Shown here in pieces: positions 1-13,799 of a DNA stretch of 64,000 nucleotides; the first letter of the stretch is position 1; each line of letters opens with the position of its first letter. This stretch comes from Glossina fuscipes (lineage: Eukaryota > Arthropoda > Insecta > Diptera > Glossinidae): NCBI RefSeq assembly GCF_014805625.2, contig NW_023998481.1:118853-182852 (forward strand), in the 5' to 3' direction. Under the pieces are notes generated by a model, which saw nothing but the letters and a program-made list of their open reading frames with translations, did no database searches and had not been told where the DNA came from. Position numbers and translations under genes: made by a program.

Positions 1-34
<34 letters not shown>
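1..34. repeat. (TA)n(TG)n microsatellite
   Basis: The window opens within an alternating TA run that turns into TG. It is cut by the window edge. Confidence 0.9.
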
Positions 35-35
<1 letters not shown>

Positions 36-552
36 ATGCGTGCGGTCGTTGATCTGGCTAATTGTATATGAGTATGTATTTATGTAATGCAATTTTATTG
101 CATTCTGCTACTTCCATATATAGATACAGGTTTTGTTTGGTTTTTGTTTTTTTTTGCAATTTAATGAGATTTATTTTTAACTCCAAGAATTTAATGTATT
201 TATTTATACGTATTATATTTTTCTTTTTTTTTTTTTTTATTAAGAGAGTAAAAGTTCATACGCTTTTATTCAATTTTCTTTTCATTTTTCATTTTTATAA
301 TTAAGTATGAGCTTTGATTTTTTTACTTTTTCTTTTACCTCTTGAAGGATTACTCTACGCTCTCGTACATATTTCACACTTCAATTCCTATTTCATAATT
401 TCCTTAAGAGTAGGCAACACTTTTCATCATAATACATTACATTTCATAGTACGGCTTTTACTCGAGATTGGTTTGGTATTTTCAGATGATGGCGTTGTTT
501 GCTTGTTCTGTTAAGGGAGTTTTTGTTTCATATTGTGATATTTATACTCTAA

Positions 553-587
<35 letters not shown>

Positions 588-1352
588 AAAAGCAAATTGC
601 AGGATAGTTATTATTTGCTCAGCACAAAACAAATTATAAAAAACAAGGACGTTTGAGAGGCATGCTCTTCATTGTGAACAAATAAACTTTACTTATGTAT
701 TATTTCGCCTTCTCTTTGTGTCTCTATTGTCAGTGAATAAGTTTATTGCCCTCAAAAGAATTGTTTGATAGACAAAAAAAATAAAAACCGACAGAGCTTC
801 AATGGGTATTCAGCAATAATTCAAAGCATTAAACACAAGTTTTGAAGTGAAAGCATCCTCTGCAGAATTTTGTTAATAAAAAGAAACAGACATTTCTTTT
901 AATGTATTCCCTAACGAGCACACTTAAATTCATATATCCTTGAAAGGAGAGAGAGAGAGAGAGAGAGAGTAAACACGAATATCTTGTAATTTGGCATTTC
1001 TTAGAAAATTCGAAATCAAAAAATTGCGCTCATAAAAGGAACTAGTCGCACGTTCTTGAACTTTGCATGCATCCATGTATGTGTATGCGCATGAGATAAA
1101 GAGAGGAATGTATTCAATTTCAAGTTTCTCTTGTCGCCTTGCTTTCAACACTGCAGCAGGTCAATGCTTTTTTTTTTCACTTAAATGCCAGATAAAATGA
1201 AAAAAAAAAAAAAAGTGGAAGGTTTTTGTTTTCGTTTCATTTTTTTCCCCCTCGTGTTTTATTTATATGTCTGGGAATCTAAAGTAACCTTTAAAAAAGA
1301 AATCACAACTCCAGACAAAAGAAGTTATAAAAAAACTACACCTTTTCCTTTA

Positions 1353-1389
<37 letters not shown>

Positions 1390-1859
1390 GAAATTCTATA
1401 ACAATACTGTCTGGAGTTAAAACTTAAACAAGTTTAAAAAAAAAAAAAAATTTTCGTTGTTCCTTTAATTTCGTCTGGTTTTGGTCTGTTATAGTGTATC
1501 TTGAAATCTTGTGCGTTCAAAAGAGGTTATCGATCTTTAAAATCATTTTTTCAATATTTCCTTACAGTTCAAGGACCTTAGGATGTCGAGACGAATCTTT
1601 TGTGCAGTTGTGCGTCTTAAAATAAAGAATAATGTTATGGAAGGAAAGAAGAAATTAATTTTATTTATGTGTGGTTTTTGCTTTTGGTTTGTATGCTGGT
1701 TTACAGCACTAATTCCCAGACGCCATCATTAAAGAAAGGAGATTCTTCAACTTTTTTAGATTTAATTTATTTTGTTGTTTTTGTTATACACAGTATATTG
1801 AGGGCGACAATTAGGTTTGCTATCCAAGCATTTGTGGCACGTAGAAGTTACCGACTTTT
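35..1859. other. Non-coding region, microsatellite-rich
   Basis: Contains (TA)n near 557-584, (GA)n near 948-970, poly-A and poly-T tracts. Short frames are chance. No gene seen. Confidence 0.7.
1354..1387. repeat. Poly-A tract
   Basis: 34 consecutive A, with a shorter A run at 1435-1450. No retroposon body is evident upstream. Confidence 0.85.
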
Positions 1860-2335
1860 AGATGGAAAATTTACATATAAGAATGTCTTCCAAACGTATG
1901 GGCGGGGAGGTGGTTTCGAAAATTTGGGGCCACCGTCCATCAAATAAGAATACCTTCGGCGATTTTTCTCATTGCTTGGCTTTGCTAAATGATGGTCAAA
2001 AGAGCTTACGTTACCGAATGACTATACATGACCTTTGTGAGGTGAATGAGTACGCATCTGTTGTGCGGTCCACTTCCTATAGGCGCCATGTACATTTAAT
2101 AGAATCCGCTTAAAAGGAATTTGTACTCTTTACGCTTAATAAGTTGGGATGCAACCGATTTCTCCCGTTACCTTCTTATGGAAGTAGACTGCTTTCGCTG
2201 GCTTTACCATCTTGACAGAAACGTGGATCTACCCTCAGTATTTCTGTCTTAATTAAGCTAACATATGATAATGATACTACGATTCGCCAACATTACTTTG
2301 TGTGAGATAAATTGCAATGTTCCGAATCAGTTTCG
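1860..2335 (+). pseudogene. Jockey-type non-LTR retrotransposon, C-terminal remnant of ORF2
   Basis: One reading frame, broken by stops at 2111-2113 and near 2208, reads EYASVVRSTSYRRHVHLIES, then KEFVLFTLNKLG, then LPLPSYGSRLLSLALPS, QKRGSTLSISVLIKL. This follows in order the conserved region after the reverse transcriptase in jockey-clade elements (consensus LEYASVVW...HIDRIE..Q..F...AL..L...LP.Y..R..LL.L.TL..RR). The frame upstream, TFGDFSHCLALLND, corresponds to the preceding TLGFI-like segment. The frame-preserving decay and multiple stops show it is dead. There is no poly-A tail or target duplication that I can fix, so the ends are approximate. Confidence 0.65.
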
Positions 2336-2417
2336 CAAACCTTAATCAATTTAGATAATATTACGAGCTTTCCAGCCCTTTGAACACCAAAAAATGCTGG
2401 TTGAACACAAAAAATAA

Positions 2418-2595
2418 TGAAAACGATCAGATAAGCAAATAGACAGAAGGACAGATGTGAAAATGCCCGCCTATCGATCTAAAAGCTGATCTTGAATCGA
2501 TTGATGTAATAAGAGGTTGATATACTCCAAGTTCGCCCGGCCGGTAGGATACATCCGCACAAACGTAACATATCATTAGCATATGTTAGGCAAAG
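2418..2595 (+). repeat. Dispersed repeat family A, copy 1
   Basis: Contains GACAGAAGGACAG, then CTTGAATCGATTG, TAATAAGAGG and TACATCCGCACAAA, in the same order as the copy at 22.4 kb. It lies directly after the jockey remnant. Confidence 0.5.
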
Positions 2596-4225
2596 TAGAA
2601 GCGAACCATTTAACTCCTTATGGAAAACGTATTTCGAACACACTTTGAATTTTTCCGAAATTAAAGTGGATGTTATTCATTTATCACGTTTTTAGTTCCC
2701 AAGTCAATTATTACAATTATCTCAAAGTGTGGGACATACGTTCGAAGGTGAATTAAGTTTTCGATACCACTGTCTACTTTACCTTAATATTCGATTTGTA
2801 AATTCTATGAATATTTGATTAGTTGCTCCAAAATTTCAAACGCTTTGTTTACGTCTTTTCAACAAATTTGTAAACTTCATTAGCATTACAAAATGTTATA
2901 AAAACTTCTGAATTGAATTTTAAATTAAAATTCAATTATCAGTTCGGTGTTCGGTATTTACGAATACGGAATAGATGGGATGTGGGAAAAGGTTTGCTTT
3001 TCTGAGAAATGTTATCGATATTATTTACGTCAAACTAATGCCCTCTAACTCAATTTCCATAATATCTACTCATCAAAGCTAGCAAGTTTATTTTACTGTC
3101 TTAGGAAGAATAAGAATTTCGTAATGATCGCAACTACAAGTAAGTGACATAAATGAAGAGTAATAATTATTCTTGCGGACAATAGCGAAATATTTCTGCG
3201 GAAAAGATAGCGTTACAAACTTCGGCATCTGTCTACTGCTACACCTTCAGTATTTTTCAGTAAATGCAAAAATTTATTTAAGCGCGTATAATCCCATATG
3301 AAAATGAATCAAATACCGTTACGGTAGCATCGAAAGAAATTCATTTCGAGGCCTATAGTGGGCTGATTTTCTCCATTTTTGAACAGATGCTCTAGGATCA
3401 CCTATAGAATATACACGAAACTTTTAATCACAAGATCTATGATACGACCTGGGTGATGAGCAAGAAGACCTAAGATGCTCTGAATTCATGCTGTACTAAC
3501 GGCGTCTTCTCTGACTGATTTCACCAATTTTCAATATCAAACTACCTACAAGGTTTTTGACAAATTTGAAGACGAAATCTTAACCTTTGCCATCATCACT
3601 ACATTTGCGACGCAAACTCATATAAACTAACATACCTGGATGTAGTATCTAATATATATAGTACGATTTGTAGAATCTTTGACAAAAGAATTATATATTC
3701 TTATATATCATTATTATTATATCATATTCTTTAATATTGGGTGGATTTGGCAGATGTCTTTCATTTTCCTACAGGTGTATACCTTGTTGCGGAAATCCCA
3801 AATCTAGTACATTCCAACTAATTAATTTTCCCAAAAAAATAAATTGGCTTCATGCAGTTGCCGTAAATAAAAGACTCTTATAGTAAAAACGTGCAAATAT
3901 ATTTCTCTTAAAAAGTACATCCACGATCTAGTGATACGAACCATATCCGAGAAAAGCAAATTTTGTAACGATATTATGGAATATAAATGAAATTTATGAG
4001 CATCGAGCAAAAGAAAAATTTTTTTTTAATCTTTTGGATGCCGAGCTGTTTTCACTTTACCTTGCGCTGTGAGCGTGTCTTTCGACCAATTGGCTCTTTA
4101 TAAAAACTTATCTGTGGTGTAGAAGCTTCCAAAATTTCTGTTAATTTTTTAAGTGATAACTCCACCTTTGCAACCAGGAAAATGTTTAGCATAGAATTAT
4201 CGATTCAGATTTTGATTCTAATGGA

Positions 4226-4259
<34 letters not shown>

Positions 4260-5128
4260 GCTATAGGTTCTCTGAAACTTTCGGGAGTTGCAAACGTCTT
4301 GGCAAAATAAATATACCACCGTGTATCAGTGATTGGTAAAAAAAATTAAGAGATTTTAAATTAAGTCCCTGCGGGGAAGGGCTTCTGATCACTTTGCCAT
4401 GGCAAGTTAAAAACTTGAAAACTACTGCAAGCATTAGAAAAATGCTCACTTCATTAAAGAGGTTTTTTTTAGCGTTTTTCTTACTTTTATAGAAAAGATT
4501 AAAGCAGAGGACTTTATTATGATAGTGGTCCCGTCCCGTTAGTATAAATTAACTTTCTGCTCGCTTTCCAGTTGAAAATTTAATTTTCAGAAGTAAAGTT
4601 ATTTTAGTAGAATCCCTGATGAATTTTTTGTTAGCATCGCTTCGTCACGTGAAACGCAGACTTCACCTTTTTAAATAATCAACACAAGTTTATTTACGAA
4701 CTTTCACAGATGAGCGACGAACGCATTGATTGCGTTACAAGCGGAGTGTATCTTTATTTTTATTAAAGGAATTTTTTTTTTTTTTTTGTTTTTATTAAAG
4801 AAAACAAAAAATCCATTCCGTAGTAGTTAGTTAGCTTTTTCAATCAACAAAAATTATAAAAATAAACATTTGCAGCCAATCAAAAAACAAATAAAAATTA
4901 AACTCAAGTACAATTAACAACTGCAACAACAAATTTCATAACCTTCTCAAATGTTGCATATGTATGTATGCAGTCAATTTCCTTTCTAAGTAAAAACCAC
5001 AATTGAATATGAATTGTAAAGGTGTATATATATGTATTTATTTATAAGTACTTCAACAATAAACGTAAACGTTAAGTACGAATATGTTTAAAACAGAATT
5101 TGATATTTAATAGTCTCGATGGTTGTAA

Positions 5129-5197
5129 TGGTGCGGTGCGGTGTGGTGTGGTGTAGTGTAGTGTGGTGTAGTGTAGTGTGGTGTGGTTTGGTGTCGT
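5129..5197. repeat. GTGTGGT/GTGTAGT minisatellite
   Basis: Imperfect tandem 5- to 10-nt units of GTGTA, GTGTG and GGTGT. A near-identical GTGTA array occurs at 42607-42639. Confidence 0.8.
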
Positions 5198-5968
5198 ATC
5201 TTGTCTATGGGACCGACTCGCTTTACAGCTGATGTGTAAACATATGCAAACATCTATAAAAAATGTCAACAATATTTTATGAATGCATAAATTGTAGGGT
5301 TTATGAAGTTTTTCCTATTCAATTATTCATGCAATTAAGAAGAAAGTAAGAAAGTAATGTGCTGTTAATAAAAGCAAACTAACATAATTTTAGCATTTAA
5401 TTGTTCATAAATAATAAATGTGTAATAGTATATATATATATATATATATTATACGCGTCAGTGCTAGAGCAAGCCCTTTGTATTCGTGTCAATTGTCGAA
5501 ATTCGTAATTCCTGACAATTTGTTCTTAAATTTCAACGCCAACGACATTTTTTCGCAAAAAAAAAACCAAATATTTAATTAGTACGCAGTTGTGACCTTA
5601 AGTTCATTTTGAGCAGCACAATTGATTCAATGAATGGTTTAACATTCCTTAAATAAGAATTCTTCAAAAATTATATCATTTTTTTTTATAACTACTCCCG
5701 AACTTATTTATATTAAAAACATTTCCTGTTATTTTTACTTAGTAACTTATTCTTTGCTACTTCTTTAGTAAGGATGACAGACATTTTTAAATTAATTCAA
5801 TTGTCGGTTTTACTACTTTTTTCAGAGCTATCTGTAGGTTCTACATTTCAGAGATGTTTTCATAATAACGCCCACTGAATTTCCTACAATAACAACTTGA
5901 ATATTTTAATGACAATGTAGTAGCGTTGTTGCAGTGATCGAATTTCCGCGCGGTAGAGTTTACTTTGT

Positions 5969-6184
5969 TCATAGCTGTAGCAGTACAGTAGCTGTAGTCC
6001 TACTACTTTTGTAAGGTATTTCGCAAGATTTATCGTAAAGAGTGTTTAATGGAATCATCGTTATTTTGTCACATGCCGTTTTATGATAGTGCATATCCAA
6101 GCGCATCGTTGAAGAATGCAACACAGATAAAAAAACCATCGACAAAAGCATTGAGTACATAAATATCAAGTCAGGTCCATCCAT
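5969..6184 (-). other. Weak candidate small secreted peptide ORF
   Basis: ATG-initiated 71-codon frame on the minus strand. Its hydrophobic start (LIFMYSMLLSMVFLSVLHSS) resembles a signal peptide, followed by a short polar part with two Cys. No family is recognised and no promoter is evident, so chance is likely. Confidence 0.1.
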
Positions 6185-6497
6185 TGTATTTTTATTTGAT
6201 AAGTTCTTTGTTGTTGAGGATCACCGCACAAGTTTGAAAATCGATCTGATGCCCCTTTACAGAATGCAAACAACGATTGCTTAATAAAACGTATATTAAA
6301 AATTGTTCAAATATGAATATGAATGCTCAGTAAAGCCATCTAATACTGAAAAATGTAAGAAATATTGACCTTAAGTTTGGTATTTCTCCATAGGCAATTT
6401 CTGTTTTTATATCATAGAACATCTGCGTCATGCAGAGTGTATTAAGTTAGCGAGGATCCAAGTATAAAGCCCAGAAGGAATTAAGGCACGTACATGT

Positions 6498-6720
6498 TAT
6501 ATGATCGATTCGGAATCATTTTCTGAATTAACTTAACCCTATCGAATGCTCGTCGGTCTGAAAACGTCTGCCCACGTATGCTTGTGCTCGGTCTATAATT
6601 TTTAGGCTTTTATGAAATTTGGCACGTTGCTATACTCTCTGGCCCAAAGATGAAACCTTATAAAAATGTATTGGATCGGGCCACTCGGGATATAACATCC
6701 CATTTTGGAAAAGTCGACGC
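6498..6720 (-). repeat. Dispersed repeat family A, copy 2
   Basis: Inverted copy: ATCGATTCGGAATCA, then AAATTTGGCACG and TGGCCCAA in reverse order relative to the + copies, ending in a GATCGGGCCACTCGGG stretch. Confidence 0.45.
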
Positions 6721-7819
6721 GCTAAAATACTTTCGTAATAATATCTTAGCTAAATTTGTGTATATCCAAAATTTGAGTCAACTGCGCCAAATTTCTGAAC
6801 CGGTCCTATGAAAAGTGACATCTTCATGGTAAGAATGTCTAATTTTTGATATTTTTTGACGAAAATTGTTCTCTGATTGTAATTTGATATAAAAAGGAAT
6901 TAAGGCTAACAGAGCTTCGAAACACAATTTGAGGAAAGTTACAACTTAAATTTGAAAATAAAAACCAAATTGTGTAGATCGTGTCTTTTACTTCAGAAAT
7001 TGCTTCGCACAATTTCCATTTAAAAAAGATTTCATGTGATTGACCGCTTCTGATCATGGAATGCTAGTTTTTTCCACTTTTCGACATAAATCCGCTTTTA
7101 CTTCATTAATAATACGGATAATCTTGGGGAATAGGGTTACAGATTGATCTATTGGGGTAAGCGAACGTAATAAATTTTAACAATTTCTATACTCTATATA
7201 CCTATGTATATAGGTATTGCATTTCACCAATAATGGCGATAATGGAGAATAATTTGATCCAAATCCCAAACAAAAACGTGTTTTGTTTACCTTTACTTAC
7301 GGAAACACAATATGAATGAACCCACATATAAGATGTAAATCATAAACGGAGATAATATTGACAAAATATTTATTGTTTTTTTTTTTTTTAAATTTATTCT
7401 TGTTGGCAAGTTTTATAAAACAATTACCACCTGATGTTTTTTGTTAATTTGTATTTTTTTTTACCCTCTTTTGTTGACGAAAATTTAATTTAGAGAAAAT
7501 TTTTCATTTCATATACCCAGTGTAACTCTCTTGAATAACGAAGTTTCTCTTTTAAATGACTCTCATTTAATAAATGCATGAAAGTGTCCAGAGAAGAGAA
7601 TCATTTTGCATTGCAAACACCCAAAGACAAAGTACAGACATTAGAGTTGCCAATAGTTCTAAAAAAGAGAAAAGATTTTTGAAATTTGCTATAAATGAAG
7701 TAGAAATGCTTAAAAAATATTTATAGCAGTTTTTCTCAATTTTATTTGTATTCGTATTTTATGTGCTCTTAAAAATTATTTAGTGCTGCTCAACCACTTT
7801 TTTTTTCTAAAGGCTTAAA

Positions 7820-7855
<36 letters not shown>

Positions 7856-10800
7856 TTTCATAAGACCTCCTTCAAAAACAAGCGCTCTCAAGAAAGTAAA
7901 TATTGACAGCGAATAAATCGCTATATTAGCGATGAACATTCAATTCGCAATTCATTAAAACTCTAAGAGAATGTATAGCAGCAGCGGCAACAATAAAACA
8001 ACTACACATATTCACATTCACCGTTAAAAGTGATTTGAAAGAGCATCGAAACCAAATCGCTCGGATATATATAAGTTGTATATATAAATACAAGTTCTTT
8101 GAAGGCAACAGCTTTTATATGTTTTGTACAGCTGTACATTAAACGCGTTGAATTATTTAATATTAGTCGACATCAAATGATGAAACTGTGCTCATCTTGC
8201 AGAAGCTCTACTCTGCTTAATATAGTAATTGATCAACGCCTTAGAATTGACACCTGTCGATATCTAATTGAAATATTGTCGCGGCGTTTGACGGGCGAAT
8301 AAACCTTGAAAGCCCCCTTTAAAAAATAAAACTTGGAAAGAAGGGAAAAAGTCAAATTCATCGAAAATAAATTATTTAAAAAAAATAAAAAAATACCCAA
8401 CAAAGTTGGAACTTTGCAAGGGAACGATATTGTAAACGACGAATTGTTTTCGAAAGCAATTCCGTTTTTGTGTTGACAACAAAGCAATTTTGTGAAAATA
8501 CAAGTGAAAAAAGCAAAAAAAAAAAAAGCAGAAAATTTTTTTATTTTTTTTATTTCATTTTTCTAAAATAAAAGATAAAGAAAAAGATAAAAATAGAATA
8601 TATATCTCTCTGGAATATCATTAAAAAAAATCTTATCTGATTATCAAAATTTTTACGTGCGCGTTGATTTTTTTTGTATCTACATTTAAAAGGCCTTTTT
8701 GAGTTTTGCATGATTTGATATATAATTTTGCATATTTTTCAATTATTTGAACAAAAGGTAATTAAATGATAAGTTGTATAAGTGATTTTTTTTTTTTTTT
8801 TCATGGAATTTTTTCTTACACCAATATAATCATTTTTTTATTCCTTTCCGATCGGAGGAAAAAAAAATTTTCATATGCACTTTTTTTGATTTTTCGAATG
8901 CTTAGGGTAAAGGTAAAAATTTTCTCATTCGCTTTTCGGTTGACTGCAGACGCTAACTTTGAAGAACTGCTAGTGGTTGATCGAACCTGCAAAGTATAAC
9001 AAATAAATGCAAAGGAAATTTTCAAAAATTCGCAATCGACAAATATCCAACTTATATAGCAGACACTGATCCGTAACTATGGAAATTGCGCGTGCAGAGT
9101 GCACTTCACAGAAATAGAAAGGTTATTCCAATTTTAAGTATCCAAAATGCTTTACAATACTGTGTTTTTGAAGATGTTAAGTACACTAGATTGAGAAAAT
9201 TGAAAGGTGGCAAGAGATGTATGATGGATATGATAAGATTCAGATAGGAGTAATCGTACGCACAAGTAGGAAATTTGTCATTTAGGTTTACAAGCAGACA
9301 GTATATGCAAAACAATTTCTGAGATAATTTTTCAAACCAACAGTAAAAACGTCAATGAAAAGACGACTCTTGAGCCGCCAACTGCCATTGTAAACTATAT
9401 TCCTTTGGGGGACTTCTCTGAGATGCATTGAGATGTGTTCGTCGATCTTAGGCAAACATAAGAATTTTTCAATTGTCAATAAATTGTTTTTATATACAAT
9501 ACATTAATAATTCTGGAAGATCTTTGAAACAAGCATAGTTTAACACGTCCGCGGACGGTAATGCTATGTGCCATTCATTTTGATGGTGATGCAACATGGC
9601 ATTAATGCTATAGCTTTAACTTTACATAACACCCTGGGATTTTATAATTATTGTGCTTGCTGAAGTATTACTTAACTGCTTGTCTAGATTTTTCCATATT
9701 ATTGCATTTTGCTCTGTGTATTTATGCCATTAATTCATTAATATCTCTACACTAGAAACTCCACGCTTTCTTGAAAAATTTCATCTATATTGTCGTGAAT
9801 GTCATACTATATCGTTTAAAATATGATCCTCTAATTATCTTCAGAAAATTTATTCAATTATATTACGGTTATCACAATTAATTTGAAAATAAATTGAAAT
9901 TTTTACTTGCCTCGATTGCCTTCAAGTATATTAAAGCATACACTTAACTGTCAAAAGCAACTCGGATTATTTGTAGTTAATGAAGATCACAAAACTTAAT
10001 GCTTGCAATCAAACGTCGGCCATAACATTGCCGAGGCGGCTTTTTGGAAAGTGTAAAAAAAAAAAAAAGTATTATTTTTCGTTATGGCTTAAATAAATAC
10101 TTACTAATAATTGCTTATAGATAGGCCTATTAATAAGGTATTGCCCGTCCCTTGATAAGAAGAAGAACATAAGGGCACCGTAGAATGACTCTATCTAGTT
10201 TTCCATTCATTTGGTGGTTTTCTAACCACGTTCTCTATTTTTTGTATAGAACCCTAATAAATCAAAAATATTTAGGAAATTAATTAAAAATTTCCATTAA
10301 ATCTAAAACTACTGTGTCTTTACAACTCTGTAGCTAAAAAGTAGCGGCATATAAAGAAAGAAGAGAATACGATACGAGAAACTCAGTGCAATGAGCACTT
10401 AGGAGGAGCCGAGCCGAGAGTAAATTAAGTTGTTGTCGTCGAGTGTATGTGCGAATACATAAAATTTCTTTACGCAACATAAGTGAAAGTTGTTTTGGCA
10501 TCAGTGTATAAGTTTCGTTAGGCGTTTTCTTTTCATGATAGATTGTTAGTCTTTTTCGATTGTTTCTATTTTTTTTTTTTTTTTTTTTTTAACTTTGCCG
10601 TCTAGAGGAGGAAGTATGTTAATTATTTCTATTTAAAAATGAAACTTTTTTTTTTCGTTGTTTTCACATGGTCATTTATATAAAATGAATATATGACGTC
10701 ATTGGGGATTTTGGTGGTCAAGCGGTTGCAACAATCAACAAAAATCAAACGTTTTTATCAACCATGACATAGTTAATGATTAATTTAAATATTTTTAATT

Positions 10801-13637
10801 TATTTCAATTAAAAATTTAATAACAATCAAAGACGATAATTGCAATTGCTTAAGTCTTTGATTTAGGTTTTTTCGAAGTTTTTTAACATATATATTATAT
10901 ATATGCTGCATGAAGACCGGTTATCTTCCTCTTAATCATAAATTGACATTTTTAGAAGAATTACAGATAAGAGTTTTTTTTTTTTTTTTTATTAAATTAT
11001 TGTTTATTGAAATTTAAAAAAGAAAAAAAAGAACAAAAAAATATTTTTAATAAACATATGTGTATTCTATTAGAATATTTCTAATATTTTGGGAAAACAT
11101 TCTTATCTCCTTTCCTCTCTTACTCTCTTTCACTTGCTCTCTTCTATTTTCTCTTCTTCTTGCACACGTTACTCTATTAAAAATCTAGACATTTTATAAA
11201 TTCGTTTCTCTTAATAAGAAGTAAAAGATAGATAAGTTTTTTAATATATATTTTTTCTAAAGAAATGAATTTCAAGTTCAAGTGTGTGACCTTTGTTTCA
11301 AATGAAAAATATACATATATGTTAGAAAAACAACAGCAAAAAAAAAAAAAGGAAAAAAAACAGTTATATTCACTTTGAAGTATATTTTTAGTATCTTAAG
11401 GTGGATGGGACGTATATCTTCCACGCCTTTCTAATGGAAATTTTGAGGCCAAGCTAATTCAGAAGATCGATAAAGTACTCAAGTGTAAAACTCGGTACTT
11501 AATTTAGTTGTCTGCCCGTTGCAAAGCAGTTCCCGGTCTACATGCAATCCGTCTTCTCCTACTTTTTTCTGCTTGAGCATTACCTCGCATTTATATACGT
11601 ATATGGGACATCCCCTGATAAAGAAAAAACAATGAAGTGGTAACGTGATGCTGATAATACATTAATTTCAAAAGATACGCAAATATTATTGTGCAGTTTC
11701 GGCATATTTGCATCTAAAGTGATCAGCAGCAGATCTGACTACGATAGTTTGTGATGCATGCATAACATGTGAAAATTGTTTACCGATATACTGCGAGATG
11801 TACATAAATAAATTTATCTAATTCGTCTCAAACAAATAAATGCGACTTTCTCTTCGGCTTAATATACTAATTGCTTTCTTCGTCTTTTAAAAGCTTACAT
11901 TAAGAAGTGAAAACGCGTTTTACTCCACAAATTCCTGAGTATAAATAATTAGTGGCATTGCAGAAAAATATCTATTCTACTCCAGTTGTGTTAGACTTAC
12001 AATCGAACCGAACATTTTTTTTTTTTTTTTGCTGTACAATCGAAGCCGATAACAATCACCAAATGTCATTGATTTTCGTAAAGATATTAGCGCTGTAGCT
12101 CTTCCTGGTGCGGTGTAGTCCTCTTCTATTAAGTTTAATTTATTAGTTAAAGGGAAGTAAGAAAGTCGTCATATGATCGCTTAATGTTCCATTTGTTTGG
12201 GGTTTCATTATTTTGTGTACATCCTTGTCGTTAATGTTTAGTTACAGCCTTCTTATGTGACTTACCAGTGGAGCCTGGGATGCGTCTTTGATGCGTTTGG
12301 TCTTAAAAATGCTACACCTTTAACTTGAAAGTATAACGACAATCCGATTATCGAAGAGTGTCGCTATACTAAATTTATAATTTCACATACACGCTTGATT
12401 GGCTTTTGTGTCTGTTTAGCCTTGCTTGCTTATCTGTCGATTCGTCATCTATTTTTAGATCGCTTACGATACCAAAAATTGATTTATTCATAATTTATGG
12501 GTGCAAATAATATCTGAAGATCGTCGCATAGTCAGCCTATAATAAGCCAACACTTGCCATTTACAATCCCTAGTAGGTTTTAACCGAAAATTTATCAGCA
12601 TTATTTACATGTTCAGCGTGAAACTAAGCATGATCGTAATTAATGAAATATGACTTGCGATCGATAGAAAGTATTGATCTAAATAAATATGTACAGATTC
12701 GCCTGAAAAAAAAATGCCCAAAAGCATATATATATATATATTTTGAAAAATATTGAATATCCAATAAAATCATATAATTTATGACTTTTCTAGTACCTAA
12801 TGATGGGTAACAAAAAATTCGATTCAAACCGCAATATAATTTCTCTTTCCCTCCTATATATATTTTTATTATTGCACTTTCTTGTTACATGTTTTGTATT
12901 TATATTATATTTTGTTATTTAGTTTTGACGATAAATAAACAAATTGCGTTTATAATGAATGTTTTCTTACCGGAATTAATTAATTTAATTTTCAGCTAAG
13001 CGTAAAAAACTGCAAATCAAAAATCGCCTAAAATTGCATTCTCATCGTATTTATTATATTGACATTGTATTTATCTTGTAAAATATATATAAATGTAAAA
13101 AAAAAAAGAAACAAAAAAAAACTTGTCTCTATCAAAAGTTTAATAGCGGGAGAGAAATTTTCAAAAAGACTGATTTTTACATGTTTTTCCTCAAAAATAT
13201 CAAAACGAAAAAAAAAAAAAACGAAAACAAAGATACGAAAATGTAACATTTAATGCGAAAAACATTATTAATAGATTCATTAAAATTTTCTCTTAATCAT
13301 CTTAACTACTTTTTATGTACGTACGTTTAAAGCATTGCTTGTTTTAAAAAGTTGGAAAAACGACAAAAAAAAAAAAAAGAAAAACAATTCTCATTATTGT
13401 TAGCTTAACAAGAACGTAATAAACAAATTTACTGTTAATGCATATGTTGAAGGTAAGCTTGAAGTGCGTGTAGCAAATTACCGCTTAAATAATGAAAATT
13501 AATGAAAATTGATATTATTTAAATATGCATATTATATAAAAGCAGAGTCGGCTACGGCTCACACTTAACTCTCCTACATCCCTTTACTTCATGCAAGTTT
13601 CTTTTCAAAAGCATTTCGAAAATAGGACACTGTATGG
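6721..13637. other. Non-coding region
   Basis: Homopolymer tracts, (ATT)n and scattered AT-rich sequence. At 9540 there is TTAACACGTCCGCGGACGG with a perfect 12-bp palindrome (9546-9557), sharing TTTAACACGT with the TTAA element in the PRL-1 intron, but with no matching right end found. No gene seen. Confidence 0.6.
7819..7855. repeat. (ATT)n microsatellite
   Basis: About a dozen ATT units in non-coding DNA. Confidence 0.85.
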
Positions 13638-13795
13638 GTGGTGGTAGGTAAACTGGTTCGATTTTCAATAGCGTTCGTCCTTGGGCGGAAGCATAATCAA
13701 AAGGTCTTAAAAATTGCGGCCTTTGCGTTGAACACAAGAATGCAAAACGGACAGACGGACAGACAAGCATATATGCTTCCAGAAAGTGGTTCTGA
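13638..13795 (+). repeat. Dispersed repeat family A, copy 3
   Basis: GGTTCGATTTTCAATAGCGT and TCGTCCTTGGGC are followed by ACGGACAGACGGACAGAC and GTTCTGAAT. These are the same blocks and order as the other + copies. Confidence 0.5.
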
Positions 13796-13799
13796 ATAA

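Larger units (their letters stand above)
2600..6497. other. Non-coding region
   Basis: AT-rich unique sequence with (TA)n near 4227-4256 and 5431-5450 and the GTGT minisatellite. The weak small ORF near 6.1 kb is listed separately. No gene seen. Confidence 0.65.

Noticed and set aside
8766..9025. Overlapping 77- and 69-codon frames on opposite strands
   Set aside because: Low-complexity T/A-rich sequence giving Phe/Lys runs; no coding signal.
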